Of a stretch of DNA of 64,000 bases, positions 1-8,589 are shown piece by piece. The notes beneath the pieces are model-generated. The model did no database searches, was not told where the DNA came from, and was given only the letters and a program-made list of their open reading frames with translations. Both the position numbers and the translations under genes were made by a program. Numbering within the stretch: position 1 is the first letter of the stretch; every line of letters starts with the position of its first letter. Source of the stretch: Neobacillus sp. PS2-9 (GTDB taxonomy: Bacteria; Bacillota; Bacilli; Bacillales; Cytobacillaceae); the NCBI RefSeq assembly GCF_030915525.1, contig NZ_CP133269.1, positions 2,887,001 through 2,951,000 on the forward strand, given 5' to 3'.

Positions 1-1
1 T

Positions 2-658
2 AATCCTAAAGTTTTTTGTGGGTATAGTGATATTACAGCGATTGGGACTGCAATTACAACACAATCAGGGTTTATTACATATTCAGGGCCTCATTTTTCA
101 AGTTTTCAAATGGAAAAAGCACAGGAATATCAAACCACTTTCTTTAAGAAATGTCTGATGCAATCTGAGGCATATTCAGTTGAGGAGTCACCTATTTGGA
201 GTGATGATGCTTGGTATATTGATCAGGAAAACCGACAATTTGAGGAAGCAAACTGGAAAACATATAGTGAAGGTTCCACGAAGGGTGCATTATATGGAGG
301 TAATTTAAGTACACTGAATTTATTGCAAGGGACACCTTATATGCCTCCCCTAAAGGATTGTGTCCTCTTTATTGAAGATGACGAATTAACTATTCCTGAG
401 ACGTTCGCACGTGACCTGACCTCCCTTTTACAAGTTGCTGGGAACATAAAAGCTTTGGTAGTTGGTAGATTCCAACTAGCATCAAAGGTGACTGAAGAAC
501 AATTGCTTTTTATATTAGATAAACATCCAATATTAAAGGAAATTCCTGTTTTATATGATGTCAATTTAGGGCACACCCAACCTATTTTCACCTTTCCAAT
601 TGGCGGAGAAGTAGAAATTAACAGTACCAATAAAACCATTACTTTCACTAGATTTTAA
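2..658 (+). CDS. LD-carboxypeptidase (peptidase S66, MccF-like), 5' truncated by window edge
   Basis: The gene runs in from the left edge. The frame is open from base 2, so the last 218 residues are present and the ATG at 110 is internal. The family comprises cytoplasmic serine peptidases that cut L,D bonds in muropeptides or, for MccF types, acyl-sulfamoyl adenylates. The nucleophile motif G-Y-S-D-I-T has its Ser codon at 26-28, upstream of the ATG at 110. The other triad members fit Glu in FIEDDE and His in LGHTQP, so the enzyme looks intact. Family assignment is strong; whether it recycles cell wall or gives microcin-type immunity cannot be told from sequence. Confidence 0.88.
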   Translation, partial: NPKVFCGYSDITAIGTAITTQSGFITYSGPHFSSFQMEKAQEYQTTFFKKCLMQSEAYSVEESPIWSDDAWYIDQENRQFEEANWKTYSEGSTKGALYGGNLSTLNLLQGTPYMPPLKDCVLFIEDDELTIPETFARDLTSLLQVAGNIKALVVGRFQLASKVTEEQLLFILDKHPILKEIPVLYDVNLGHTQPIFTFPIGGEVEINSTNKTITFTRF

Positions 659-682
659 GTTTAATAGGTATTTTACTTGAAG

Positions 683-728
683 TTGTAGACCATCTCCCAA
701 ATGGTGTTGATGGTCTACAAAAGCTTTT
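683..728. terminator. hairpin between convergent genes
   Basis: Perfect 12-bp stem (683-694 with 709-720, TTGTAGACCATC and its complement) around a 14-nt loop, between the stop codons of two converging genes. The T tract is weak on both sides, so it is probably a shared but inefficient terminator. Confidence 0.6.
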
Positions 729-1479
729 ACACATATTCGATAAAATGATCTTTATTCAATAATGGAACTGTTGGATATACATTTAATCGGCTACAGTGGT
801 TTACGTCAGCTTCATATCCCCTTTTTCGAAGTTCACGTCCACTTCCACAATCCCAGATAAAATTATTAAGTTTATCTTTAGAATGAAGAAAAGAAGTCAT
901 ACAAAATTCTGCCTCTGGAGACTTTTTTCCTTCTATATAACTAAGAATGGCGCCAGCACCTAAATAGTCTTCAATTGCTGGGCGCAGAGTATCTTCGTAT
1001 TCTCTACTGCCTTCCCATTGCTCACCACAAGGTATCACAGTGATATTTGCTTTTGTTTGTTTTCGTAATTGATTAGCAGCAGCTGCCACTGATTTCGCAT
1101 TAAGTAAGGAGCCAATTAAAAGGGCAGGAACTTGGGAGGCAATCCAAGTGCAATAAGCCCCATTAAGTGAGGTTAAAACATATTTTTTATTATTATGATT
1201 TTGGCCAAAAGATACCGGTGATAAAGTGGGAGCTCCTATTTGTGCAGCCTCTGCTCTACCTAAGATAAACTCACCACCAATTTTTTCTGCAAATTTTTTC
1301 CCATCTAATGTGCGAGGATATGGATAGATGATTGCCCCGTATCTTAAAGCAGTGATCACTGTGGATGAAAAACTTAGGACATCAACAATGATAATTATAT
1401 CCCCTCTTTCAGCTGCCTCTCTCGCCCCACGCCGTCCCCACTCCACTCTACATTCATATGGAGATTGATCAAAAAACAT
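727..1479 (-). CDS. comB: 2-phosphosulfolactate phosphatase family protein (ComB-like)
   Basis: 250 residues, the full length of the ComB family. These Mg-dependent enzymes hydrolyse 2-phosphosulfolactate to sulfolactate. Conserved blocks are IIVDVLSFSST near residue 30, TSLNGAYCT near 140 and the terminal LRPAIEDYLGAGAI. The ATG at 1479 follows AAAGGGTGG. In archaea ComB serves coenzyme M synthesis and in Bacillus homologues sulfolactate metabolism. No other sulfolactate gene is adjacent, so the substrate here is inferred from the family only. Confidence 0.82.
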   Translation of the reverse strand: MFFDQSPYECRVEWGRRGAREAAERGDIIIIVDVLSFSSTVITALRYGAIIYPYPRTLDGKKFAEKIGGEFILGRAEAAQIGAPTLSPVSFGQNHNNKKYVLTSLNGAYCTWIASQVPALLIGSLLNAKSVAAAANQLRKQTKANITVIPCGEQWEGSREYEDTLRPAIEDYLGAGAILSYIEGKKSPEAEFCMTSFLHSKDKLNNFIWDCGSGRELRKRGYEADVNHCSRLNVYPTVPLLNKDHFIEYV

Positions 1480-1594
1480 AAGACCACCCTTTCAACTTAT
1501 TCAATAAAGACCCTATGTATCTTGATTTTAAGGAAAAAACAAAAAAATAGTAGACTTATATTTCGAAAAATTGTAAAATTATGGTTGAAATCTG

Positions 1595-1632
1595 TAAAAA
1601 ACACGCTTTTAAATAAAAGCGTGTTTTTTTTA
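1595..1632. terminator. terminator-like hairpin between divergent genes
   Basis: Perfect 10-bp stem (1601-1610 with 1615-1624, ACACGCTTTT) with a 4-nt loop AAAT, flanked by an A run on the left and a T run on the right, so it could stop transcription both ways. It lies between two divergently transcribed genes, where no upstream gene needs a terminator. It could be leader attenuation or a remnant. Confidence 0.6.
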
Positions 1633-1809
1633 GGACGTTGAATTTCCGGAAAAATTATATAGAAGTTGTTGCAGATAAACCAAAAAAAATCGACATCCTT
1701 GATCCATTGCAAAGTGTTATCATAATTTTTTGAATAAGTAACAAAGTGGATTCCATTAAAGGGCAGGATATTTGAAGATGAAGCCTTCTAAATAGATAGG
1801 AGAAATTAT

Positions 1810-2229
1810 ATGGTATTTTTAGATGTTACCAATGCAATATGGTTATTTGTGATTATATTTATGCTCCACGATTTTGAGGAAATTATTTCTGTTGAGCATT
1901 GGGCAAATAACACCAAAAGTAAATTAAATGAAAGAAACACTTGGATTAATCAAAGGATTTGGAGTTTTTGGAACGTTAATTCATATTCATTTGCAAAGAG
2001 AGACGTAGTTATCTTTATGGTTATGTCAATTATCACAGTAATTACAATTTTTAATTTACACCAAACTTGGAGTATTCCCTTATACACTTCTTTCTTAGTA
2101 TTCATTTTATTTCACAATGTCCTACATATTTTACAGACGATAATGCTAAGAACTTATACACCGGGTTTATATACTGCAATACTATTAGTTACGCCGTATT
2201 CAATTTTTTTACTGACATTAATAAATTGA
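1810..2229 (+). CDS. HXXEE domain membrane protein
   Basis: 139-residue hydrophobic protein with about four membrane segments. It carries the family signature H-D-F-E-E at residues 20-24 and a second His-containing segment FHNVLHILQT near residue 98, as in the HXXEE family (DUF, function unknown). The ATG at 1810 follows AGGAGAAATTAT. The buried His and Glu residues suggest a metal site or intramembrane enzyme, but that is inference. Confidence 0.75.
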   Translation: MVFLDVTNAIWLFVIIFMLHDFEEIISVEHWANNTKSKLNERNTWINQRIWSFWNVNSYSFAKRDVVIFMVMSIITVITIFNLHQTWSIPLYTSFLVFILFHNVLHILQTIMLRTYTPGLYTAILLVTPYSIFLLTLIN

Positions 2230-2330
2230 TTTACACTATTAAAAAAGAGCTTTAATGGAACAAGGGACAAAAATCAACACTATCCTTTAACATAGCTAAA
2301 TTTTAAAAATACATACGGATTACCGTTGTA

Positions 2331-2386
2331 AAAGCAAAAAGCAGTGGATCTGGTATGCATCCACTGCGTTCTTTTTTAATTTTTGA
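2331..2386. terminator. bidirectional terminator
   Basis: 9-bp stem GCAGTGGAT (2341-2349) with ATCCACTGC (2359-2367), followed by a T-rich tract on the + strand and preceded by A-rich sequence. It serves the converging HXXEE and CoxG-like genes. Confidence 0.8.
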
Positions 2387-2410
2387 ATTATTTTAAGTGG
2401 CACATCATTG

Positions 2411-2875
2411 TCATTTTCGACTTCTTCTCATTTCATAAATGCTTCGTTTAATCTGTTTCTCGACTTTTTGAAAAAAAGTGTCTAACCCCTTGTTGGCTCC
2501 AGAATCTAATATACGTTTACCCGCTAATGCCAAGGCACCTGTTACCTCCGCATCAGCCTTACAGGTGATTTTTGAGCCTCCATCAACATCACTAATCACA
2601 AGATCAGCTTTACCTACAATCTCTCCAACGTTTCCTTTTCCATTTACTTTGAGTTGATAGGTTGAAGGCATGTTTTCATGTAGCCAAATATCAAGTATCA
2701 TTACATCCTGGAGCGGTCCGATGTTTACATCCAACTCTGCACGGTACACTCCTTTTGATGTTTCGGCAAACGACTTACAGCCCGGCAAAGCATTTCGTAA
2801 AACCTTTTCATTTTTTATTAACTTCCAAACAACGTTCCTCGGCAAACCAAAACGATGCTCGTATGTGATGTTCAT
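2411..2875 (-). CDS. CoxG-like SRPBCC domain protein
   Basis: 154 residues covering a single START/SRPBCC (Bet v1-like) fold of the CoxG type. The pattern includes the N-terminal YEHRFGLPRNVVWKLI and LRNALPGCKSF. CoxG subunits help CO dehydrogenase maturation, but many Bacillus homologues stand alone, as here, with no CO dehydrogenase genes nearby. The ATG at 2875 is chosen because GGAGGAGG lies 4-11 bases upstream; a TTG at 2893 would place that ribosome site inside the coding region. A C-terminal basic tail (EMRRSRK) follows the domain. Confidence 0.75.
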   Translation of the reverse strand: MNITYEHRFGLPRNVVWKLIKNEKVLRNALPGCKSFAETSKGVYRAELDVNIGPLQDVMILDIWLHENMPSTYQLKVNGKGNVGEIVGKADLVISDVDGGSKITCKADAEVTGALALAGKRILDSGANKGLDTFFQKVEKQIKRSIYEMRRSRK

Positions 2876-3000
2876 TGGTCCTCCTCCATTCAATAGTTAT
2901 TTTTCATTCCGGTACCCTTCCCATTCCATTATTCATATTCAATAACAAATGAAGGTGTTAATGCTATTTATATAAAAATATAGTTGGAGGTCTGGCATAG

Positions 3001-3215
3001 TTTTTATGAAAGACTGTTTTCGTAATTCTCTAGCTGCTTTTGTCCTTCATCACCTGTATGAAAGACAGTCTTCATCTTTCTCCTGCTAATTTTGTCCTTC
3101 ATCACCTGTATGAAAGACAGTTTCTAAGATTACCCACATGCTTTTGTCTTTCATCAAACAAATGAAATACATTCTTAATGCTGACCCAACCACTTTTGTC
3201 CTTCATCTGCAAGCA
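3001..3215. repeat. 52-bp tandem palindrome array A (4 units)
   Basis: Four degenerate copies with anchors (TGTCC/TGTCT) at 3041, 3093, 3145 and 3197, exactly 52 bp apart. Each holds a 27-bp dyad, arms TGTCYTTCAT and ATGAAAGACA around a 7-nt loop, separated by about 25 bp. It fills the intergenic space between divergent genes (2876-3336). No coding potential is seen. Confidence 0.88.
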
Positions 3216-3336
3216 AACGCTTTCATTCACTAACGCTTTAAATTTAAAAAATAAAATAATATTCAAACTATTGTGTTTATTGGAATAATATTCTATAATA
3301 CTTTGCATTACGAAATATTATACAGAGGTGAGCACA

Positions 3337-4308
3337 ATGAAAACGTTAGAAAAGATCAGTCAGTTTGTCGGCAATACTTTTGCCATCTGGGTGCTATTAT
3401 TTGCTGCACTAGCATTTTTTTCGCCCGCGGCCTTTACGTGGATCGCTCCACACATCTCGTTATTATTAGGAATCATCATGTTTGGAATGGGTTTAACCCT
3501 ATCTGGCAACGACTTTAAAGAAGTATTTAAGCGTCCAAAAGATGTTGCCATTGGCGTATTGGGTCAATTTTTAATCATGCCACTCCTTGCTTTTTTATTA
3601 GCAAAGGGCCTGAATTTATCCCCTGAAATTGCTGTTGGAGTAATTTTAGTCGGCTGCTGTCCTGGCGGAACCGCTTCAAACGTCATGACCTTTCTCTCTA
3701 AGGGTGATGTTGCCTTAAGCGTTACCATTACATCGATCACCACCCTTCTTGCTCCACTTGTAACACCTGCACTAATTTTATTACTAGCAAGCGAATGGAT
3801 TCCTGTCGATCCCGGCGGCCTATTCTTATCAATTGTAAAAATCGTGTTATTCCCGATTATCCTTGGTGTTGTGGTAAAGAGGTTATTCAATAAACAAGCC
3901 CAAGCTAGCGTAAAGGTTCTACCGCTTGTTTCGATAATTGCAATCGTTGCGATTGTCACAGCTGTAGTATCAGTTAGCCAGCAGGCCATTGCTAAGACAG
4001 GCTTAATCATTTTTGCAGTAGTTGTTCTACATAATTGCCTTGGTTATTTATTAGGCTATGCTTTCGGAAAAATGTTCAAGATGGATTTATCAAAGAAAAA
4101 AGCGGTGGCAATAGAGGTTGGGATGCAAAATTCTGGTTTAGGTGCAGCCATAGCAGCTACACACTTCTCTCCACTAGCAGCTGTACCAAGTGCCATTTTC
4201 AGTGTTTGGCATAATATCTCAGGGCCAATCTTAGCAACTATCTTCAGCCGAATGAAAGACGACAAAGAATCAACATCTGTAAATGCAGATCAATCCTTAG
4301 CAAAATAG
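3337..4308 (+). CDS. bile acid:sodium symporter (BASS) family transporter
   Basis: 323 residues with about ten membrane segments, typical of the BASS superfamily (YocS / PanS-like). Family sequences include GCCPGGTASNVMTFLSKGD near residue 110 and EVGMQNSGLGAA near 265, the two discontinuous helices that form the sodium and substrate sites. The ATG at 3337 is chosen because AGAGGTG ends 6 bases before it; the GTG at 3328 lies within that ribosome site. Bacterial members move bile acids, pantoate or other organic acids with sodium. The substrate here is unknown. Its terminator is split by the insertion sequence downstream. Confidence 0.86.
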   Translation: MKTLEKISQFVGNTFAIWVLLFAALAFFSPAAFTWIAPHISLLLGIIMFGMGLTLSGNDFKEVFKRPKDVAIGVLGQFLIMPLLAFLLAKGLNLSPEIAVGVILVGCCPGGTASNVMTFLSKGDVALSVTITSITTLLAPLVTPALILLLASEWIPVDPGGLFLSIVKIVLFPIILGVVVKRLFNKQAQASVKVLPLVSIIAIVAIVTAVVSVSQQAIAKTGLIIFAVVVLHNCLGYLLGYAFGKMFKMDLSKKKAVAIEVGMQNSGLGAAIAATHFSPLAAVPSAIFSVWHNISGPILATIFSRMKDDKESTSVNADQSLAK

Positions 4309-4390
4309 CATTCTATCAAAACCACCTTCTTTTTTGAACTGCACCCGAATTGTTAGACACACAGCTAACAATTGGAGGTGCAGTTTTTAT

Positions 4391-4900
4391 ATGTCTAAAT
4401 TTACTATTGAGGAAAAACTAGAAGCAGTTATTCGATATCACCAGGGATCGGAAGGGGTAAAATTTATAGCTAAATCCATAGGAGTACATCATACTGTCTT
4501 ACTAAATTGGATAAAACAATATGAACACCACGGTGAAGATGCCTTTAAAAATCCCTATACATCCTACACAACAGAGTTTAAACTAGACGTACTAAATTAT
4601 ATAAAAGAGACAGGGACGTCTATAAGGGAAACTGCTGCAATTTTTAATATTGCAACACATAGCACCATTCAAAAATGGTTAAAAGGTTTCGAATCAAATG
4701 GAATAGATGCCCTAAAAACAACACAAAAGGGGCGTTCACCTATGAAAAAGGAAACAAACAAACCTCAACCAGTGGAAGGATCTGACGAAGCACTAAGAGC
4801 TGAAAATGAGCGTTTACGTATGGAGATTGCTTACTTAAAAAAGTTACAAGCCTTAATTCAAGAAAAGGAAAAATTACAGAACAGGACAAAGCGCAAATAA
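4391..4900 (+). CDS. IS150-group OrfA (HTH DNA-binding protein)
   Basis: 169 residues with two helix-turn-helix units (IAKSIGVHHTVLLNWIKQYE near residue 30 and TAAIFNIATHSTIQKWLK near 85), then a leucine-zipper-like segment (LRAENERLRMEIAYLKKLQAL near 140) used for multimerisation. The ATG at 4391 follows GGAGGT. The slippery heptamer A-AAA-AAG at 4837-4843 sits in the 0 frame as AAA AAG, the canonical IS3-family -1 site; a second A5 run lies at 4869-4873. Frameshifting would fuse OrfA to OrfB, giving the active transposase. Confidence 0.9.
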   Translation: MSKFTIEEKLEAVIRYHQGSEGVKFIAKSIGVHHTVLLNWIKQYEHHGEDAFKNPYTSYTTEFKLDVLNYIKETGTSIRETAAIFNIATHSTIQKWLKGFESNGIDALKTTQKGRSPMKKETNKPQPVEGSDEALRAENERLRMEIAYLKKLQALIQEKEKLQNRTKRK

Positions 4901-4953
4901 TCTATGAATTAAGGCATGAATTTAAAGTAATCGATCTAGTAAAGGTCGCTGGT

Positions 4954-5739
4954 ATGGCGCGTAGTACGTATTACTATTGGGTTAAACAAATGGATCGTCC
5001 AGATAAGTATAAGGAGGTCAAAGAATTGATTCAGGAGATCTTTGATGAACATCAAGGACGTTATGGATATCGTCGAATCACATTAGAATTGCGTAAACGG
5101 GACTTAAAAATTAATCATAAAACAGTCCGACATATGATGAATGAAATGGGGATAAAATGTCTTGTACGCATGAAAAAATATCGTTCTTATCGTGGAAATG
5201 TAGGGAAAATTGCCCCTAATATTTTGGAGCGCAATTTTAAAGCGTCAAAGCCAAATGAGAAGTGGGTAACAGATGTAACAGAATTCCATTTACACGGAGA
5301 AAAGCTATATTTATCCCCCGTTTTAGATTTATACAACGGAGAAATCATCGCTTATAACATAGAAAAACGTCCTGTTTATCTACTTGTTTCAAAAATGTTG
5401 GACAAAGCTTTTGAGCGTTTAGCAGAGGGAGACGCCCCCATTCTCCATTCTGACCAAGGTTGGCACTATCAAATGAAGCATTACCAACATGCATTAAAAG
5501 AACATGGTATTACTCAAAGTATGTCACGTAAGGGGAATTATTTAGATAATGCGGTCATGGAGAATTTCTTTGGCCTATTAAAGTCTGAACTACTCTATTT
5601 AAAAGATTTTGAAAGTATGGAGCATTTTAAAGTAGAATTAGAGAAATATATTTATTACTATAATCACAAACGAATTAAGGTAAAACTAGAGGGCATGAGT
5701 CCAGTCCAATACCGAACTCATGCCCAAGTAGCTGCCTAA
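4954..5739 (+). CDS. IS150-group OrfB (DDE transposase)
   Basis: Integrase-core protein with catalytic residues D in WVTDVTEF, D in LHSDQGWHY and E in NAVMENFFG, in the DD(35)E order of the rve fold. The N-terminal HTH_21 region holds HQGRYGYRRITLELR. The listed ATG gives 261 residues, but the -1 frame is open back through the OrfA overlap (IIYELRHEFKVIDLVKVAG precedes it), so the protein is most likely made only as an OrfAB fusion by -1 frameshifting near 4837-4873. Confidence 0.92.
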   Translation: MARSTYYYWVKQMDRPDKYKEVKELIQEIFDEHQGRYGYRRITLELRKRDLKINHKTVRHMMNEMGIKCLVRMKKYRSYRGNVGKIAPNILERNFKASKPNEKWVTDVTEFHLHGEKLYLSPVLDLYNGEIIAYNIEKRPVYLLVSKMLDKAFERLAEGDAPILHSDQGWHYQMKHYQHALKEHGITQSMSRKGNYLDNAVMENFFGLLKSELLYLKDFESMEHFKVELEKYIYYYNHKRIKVKLEGMSPVQYRTHAQVAA

Positions 5740-5868
5740 ATTTATTTGTCCAACTTTTCGGGTTCAGATCATTTTCAAAGGAAGGTGGTTTTTAACTTTT
5801 GGAAATCACCACCTAAACCAATCTCCTTTTAACCTTGTTATAATAGTGTTAATCAAGGAGTGTATCTT

Positions 5869-6690
5869 ATGAAAATAGTAAAATATCTTTTTATATCAGT
5901 TTTAATTATTGGTCTTGGCATTTCTGCATGGGTCTATTACCCTCAGTACCAAATATACAAAATGAAAAAACAAACTACAGTTGCGGTTAGTCATAAAGCC
6001 AACCAACTCACCTATCTCCATTATTTTCAAAATGCTAAAACACCTGGTCTGCACCAACTGGCCATCGGGGATTCGATTATTCGCGGAGTCGGCGCTGGAC
6101 AGGATGAAAACTTTGTCAGTCAATTTTCTACCAAATTAGCTCAACAGACAAACAAAGAGATTACCTTTGAAAATCAAGGAATTAATGGAATTACGAGTGG
6201 TGAATTAAACCAACTTGTCCAGGAAGGCCGATTTGACGAATCGATTAAACAATCTGATATTATCACCATCAATATTGGCGGCAATGATATTCTCAGAATG
6301 GCCAAGGGGCAAAATTTTCGAACGGTTATTCAAGACTATGACCAGCTACAAGCCTCTTTTTCAAAAAATTTGAGTGATCTTTCTGATCGGATTTCTACTT
6401 TGAATCCGAAAGCTACCATTGTATTTTTAGAATTGTATAATCCCATCTCCCCTGATGATCAAATGTATTCTCTTGCGGATAAATTGCTGCCAAAATGGAA
6501 TCTTCATATCTATGAAGTAGCTAACAATATTCCAGGATCCATCGTTATTGAAACAACAAAAGTTATTAATGGAGACCATTTACAAAACCTCTCCTCAGAT
6601 GGTGTCCATCCAAATGTTGCTGGATATACCGCGATTTCCGAACAAATTTTGTATCAGCTGAAACATCAAGTTAGAAAAAGCTCTGTATAA
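5869..6690 (+). CDS. SGNH/GDSL-family hydrolase, membrane-anchored
   Basis: 273 residues: a short cytoplasmic start, one N-terminal membrane segment (residues 5-25), then an extracytoplasmic SGNH esterase domain. The four blocks are present: LAIGDSIIRGVGAG (nucleophile Ser), GINGIT, NIGGNDI, and SDGVHPN (Asp-His). It resembles Bacillus YpmR/LipC-type lipases; the substrate is unknown. The ATG at 5869 follows AAGGAG, with TATAAT at 5839-5844 upstream. The gene begins about 100 bp after the IS end. Confidence 0.85.
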   Translation: MKIVKYLFISVLIIGLGISAWVYYPQYQIYKMKKQTTVAVSHKANQLTYLHYFQNAKTPGLHQLAIGDSIIRGVGAGQDENFVSQFSTKLAQQTNKEITFENQGINGITSGELNQLVQEGRFDESIKQSDIITINIGGNDILRMAKGQNFRTVIQDYDQLQASFSKNLSDLSDRISTLNPKATIVFLELYNPISPDDQMYSLADKLLPKWNLHIYEVANNIPGSIVIETTKVINGDHLQNLSSDGVHPNVAGYTAISEQILYQLKHQVRKSSV

Positions 6691-6706
6691 TTCGACGGAA
6701 ATAAAT

Positions 6707-6752
6707 GAAGAGACCTATTCTTATACGAATGGGTCTCTTCTAGATATTTTGA
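6707..6752. terminator. terminator between convergent genes
   Basis: 14-bp stem (6707-6720 with 6727-6740, one G-U pair) with a 6-nt loop, followed by TAGATATTTT. It serves the SGNH hydrolase and the oppositely oriented haloperoxidase homologue. Confidence 0.75.
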
Positions 6753-6762
6753 TACCAAAGGA

Positions 6763-8295
6763 TTAAATAGTAATCTTTGTCCCATCAAATTTCGTGAGTT
6801 TAAATCCTTCGAATTCCTCATTATATGTTGTTTGGTAGTCACGAAGAATTCCAATTGCTACCTCTTCTCCAAGCAACATCCCATTGATCGCGCTACTCCG
6901 GAAGTGAACCCCAGCTGTATTTCGACCAATCGCAATATTATAGGCAAGTTTGTTCAATTCCCCGCCAACTGTAAGTGTTCCATCATACGATTCTAACGAG
7001 AGGCCGTCACTGCTCGCAACAACCGGATCAGTAATAACAAATGATTCGTTAAAGAATGCTTTTAACATAGTCACCATCGCCCCAATAAATGTGGCATGAC
7101 CAGAAGGATATTCCGGATGTGTAGGACAGGCCTCAGCAAAAGCTTGAGGCAGCAGGTAAGTTTTATATTTTTCATAGGTTTTTGATAATGCGTTTGAATT
7201 GAGTACTACTGGATGAATGGGATAGTTAGCGTCACCCGTCAATTTGTGGTGAATTCGGCCACCGAACTCCTCCGGACGAATCCGCCGGTGGACAAGCCAT
7301 TTTTGGCACCAAGCGGCATCTAATGCAGGTCGAACAGCTCTTAGAACAAAATCTAAAACATGAGCTGAACCAAAGCTGGAAAATCCAACTTGAGTTTTAG
7401 ATTTGAGGTATGGATTACACATATCCAATGCCCCAGGTCCGTAACTAAGAAGAATTAAACAAGGAGCTAGTCCACTTTCTAACGAATAATCTTTGTGTAC
7501 AAACTCTCCTAAGTCTCGGCCATTTCGAATATATCTTGGGGTGGAATCATAAGTGTTACTGCTAGGGAGTGGTTTGCCCGTTTGAACAGCTAGCCAATCC
7601 TCATAGTTCGTTAAATGGTCATCCCCTACTAGTGTTGTTTTATACTTTTGGACAATCTTTGTGGCAATAAAAGGAAATTCCTTCCATAGAAACTGCGAAA
7701 TATATGGCCCCTCTAAAGCTCCAGGGAAATCTTGTCTAAAAAGAGTCTTAGGAGTGACTTGTCCATTAATTTTTGGCCCATGAAATTTTGTCAATGTAGA
7801 AAGTTCTTCTGCAGCGGCAATAGTAAGAGGATTGGAATGATAGTCATTAAAGGGGATATCACGTGTTAGTGCTTGCCAGTATAACTCAACCATTTCAGAT
7901 GCAAACTCTTCACTGTGAAAGGCTGGTGGTGGTGGGCAAACCATTTGGTGACTATCTGGTCCGACTAAATCAAATGAATAAGCAGATTGGGGATCAACTA
8001 GCTTTCTTTCACCTCCAAGTGGGATCTTTTCAAAATCTTCAGGTTCTCCTGTCTCAATTGCTTCTAGATATTTATCATATGCACAGAGGTCCACTTCACC
8101 GAGCATATTCTGCGGGAATGCTTTAATATAACTCGCAATTTTATTTGGGTATCTCCTTTCATCCCCGTTACTAGGATGTTCCACTTTAGAAAGCTTTTTA
8201 TAGTATAAAGCTGTTTCATTACGAATTTTAAAAGCCCTTTGAAGTCGTTTAGTATATGAAAAAATATCTTTCAACTTTGCTTTCTTAAAACCCAT
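6763..8295 (-). CDS. vanadium-dependent haloperoxidase homologue
   Basis: 510 residues of the vanadium haloperoxidase/PAP2 superfamily. All vanadate-binding motifs of the bromoperoxidase type can be read: K-x7-R-P in KWLVHRRIRP, S-G-H in EYPSGHATF, and R-x5-H in GRNTAGVHF. The spacing K-x7-RP matches algal bromoperoxidases rather than the K-x6-RP of fungal chloroperoxidase. No signal peptide is evident. The ATG at 8295 follows GAAAGGAGTG. Whether it oxidises halides or acts as a phosphatase cannot be decided from sequence. Confidence 0.85.
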   Translation of the reverse strand: MGFKKAKLKDIFSYTKRLQRAFKIRNETALYYKKLSKVEHPSNGDERRYPNKIASYIKAFPQNMLGEVDLCAYDKYLEAIETGEPEDFEKIPLGGERKLVDPQSAYSFDLVGPDSHQMVCPPPPAFHSEEFASEMVELYWQALTRDIPFNDYHSNPLTIAAAEELSTLTKFHGPKINGQVTPKTLFRQDFPGALEGPYISQFLWKEFPFIATKIVQKYKTTLVGDDHLTNYEDWLAVQTGKPLPSSNTYDSTPRYIRNGRDLGEFVHKDYSLESGLAPCLILLSYGPGALDMCNPYLKSKTQVGFSSFGSAHVLDFVLRAVRPALDAAWCQKWLVHRRIRPEEFGGRIHHKLTGDANYPIHPVVLNSNALSKTYEKYKTYLLPQAFAEACPTHPEYPSGHATFIGAMVTMLKAFFNESFVITDPVVASSDGLSLESYDGTLTVGGELNKLAYNIAIGRNTAGVHFRSSAINGMLLGEEVAIGILRDYQTTYNEEFEGFKLTKFDGTKITI

Positions 8296-8589
8296 TATTC
8301 TCACTCCTTTCATTATAAAATCAAGTTATTGTATGTAAAATAAACCATTTGGAAACGGACAAACATACTGTTCATCCTTCTAAAATTGCCTATATTTTTG
8401 CAACATTTCCCGCCATTTTTATCTTTCAATTATTCAAATATTCTATTCTTCTAAAATCCTCTGTTAACAAAATGTAATATTCTTATAACACAGTTGATAG
8501 AATGATTTGTTAAAATATTGATACATTAAATAGTACGAACATTTAGAATATTATATAAAAATAAAGTAATTAAATGAAAGTGGTGATGT

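Larger units (their letters stand above)
4335..5771 (+). mobile_element. IS3-family insertion sequence, IS150 group
   Basis: A 1437-bp element with imperfect 25-bp terminal inverted repeats. The left end begins TGAACTGCACCCGAA (4335 on) and the right end, read inward from 5771, begins TGATCTGAACCCGAA, about 20 of 25 matching. TTTT flanks both sides and may be the target duplication. Two overlapping-frame genes encode an HTH protein and a DDE transposase in the usual -1 arrangement. Both are intact, so the element may be active. It lies in the loop of a terminator hairpin. Confidence 0.93.
4318..5797 (+). terminator. terminator of the BASS gene, split by an IS
   Basis: The sequences flanking the IS are complementary: AAAACCACCTTC (4318-4329) and GAAGGTGGTTTT (5781-5792) form a perfect 12-bp stem, followed by T-rich sequence. 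Removing the IS and one TTTT duplication leaves a normal stem with a loop of about 10 nt just after the BASS stop codon. Confidence 0.85.

Noticed and set aside
1497..1712. 71-residue open frame on the minus strand
   Set aside because: Phe/Ile-rich, spans a terminator hairpin and has no ribosome site.
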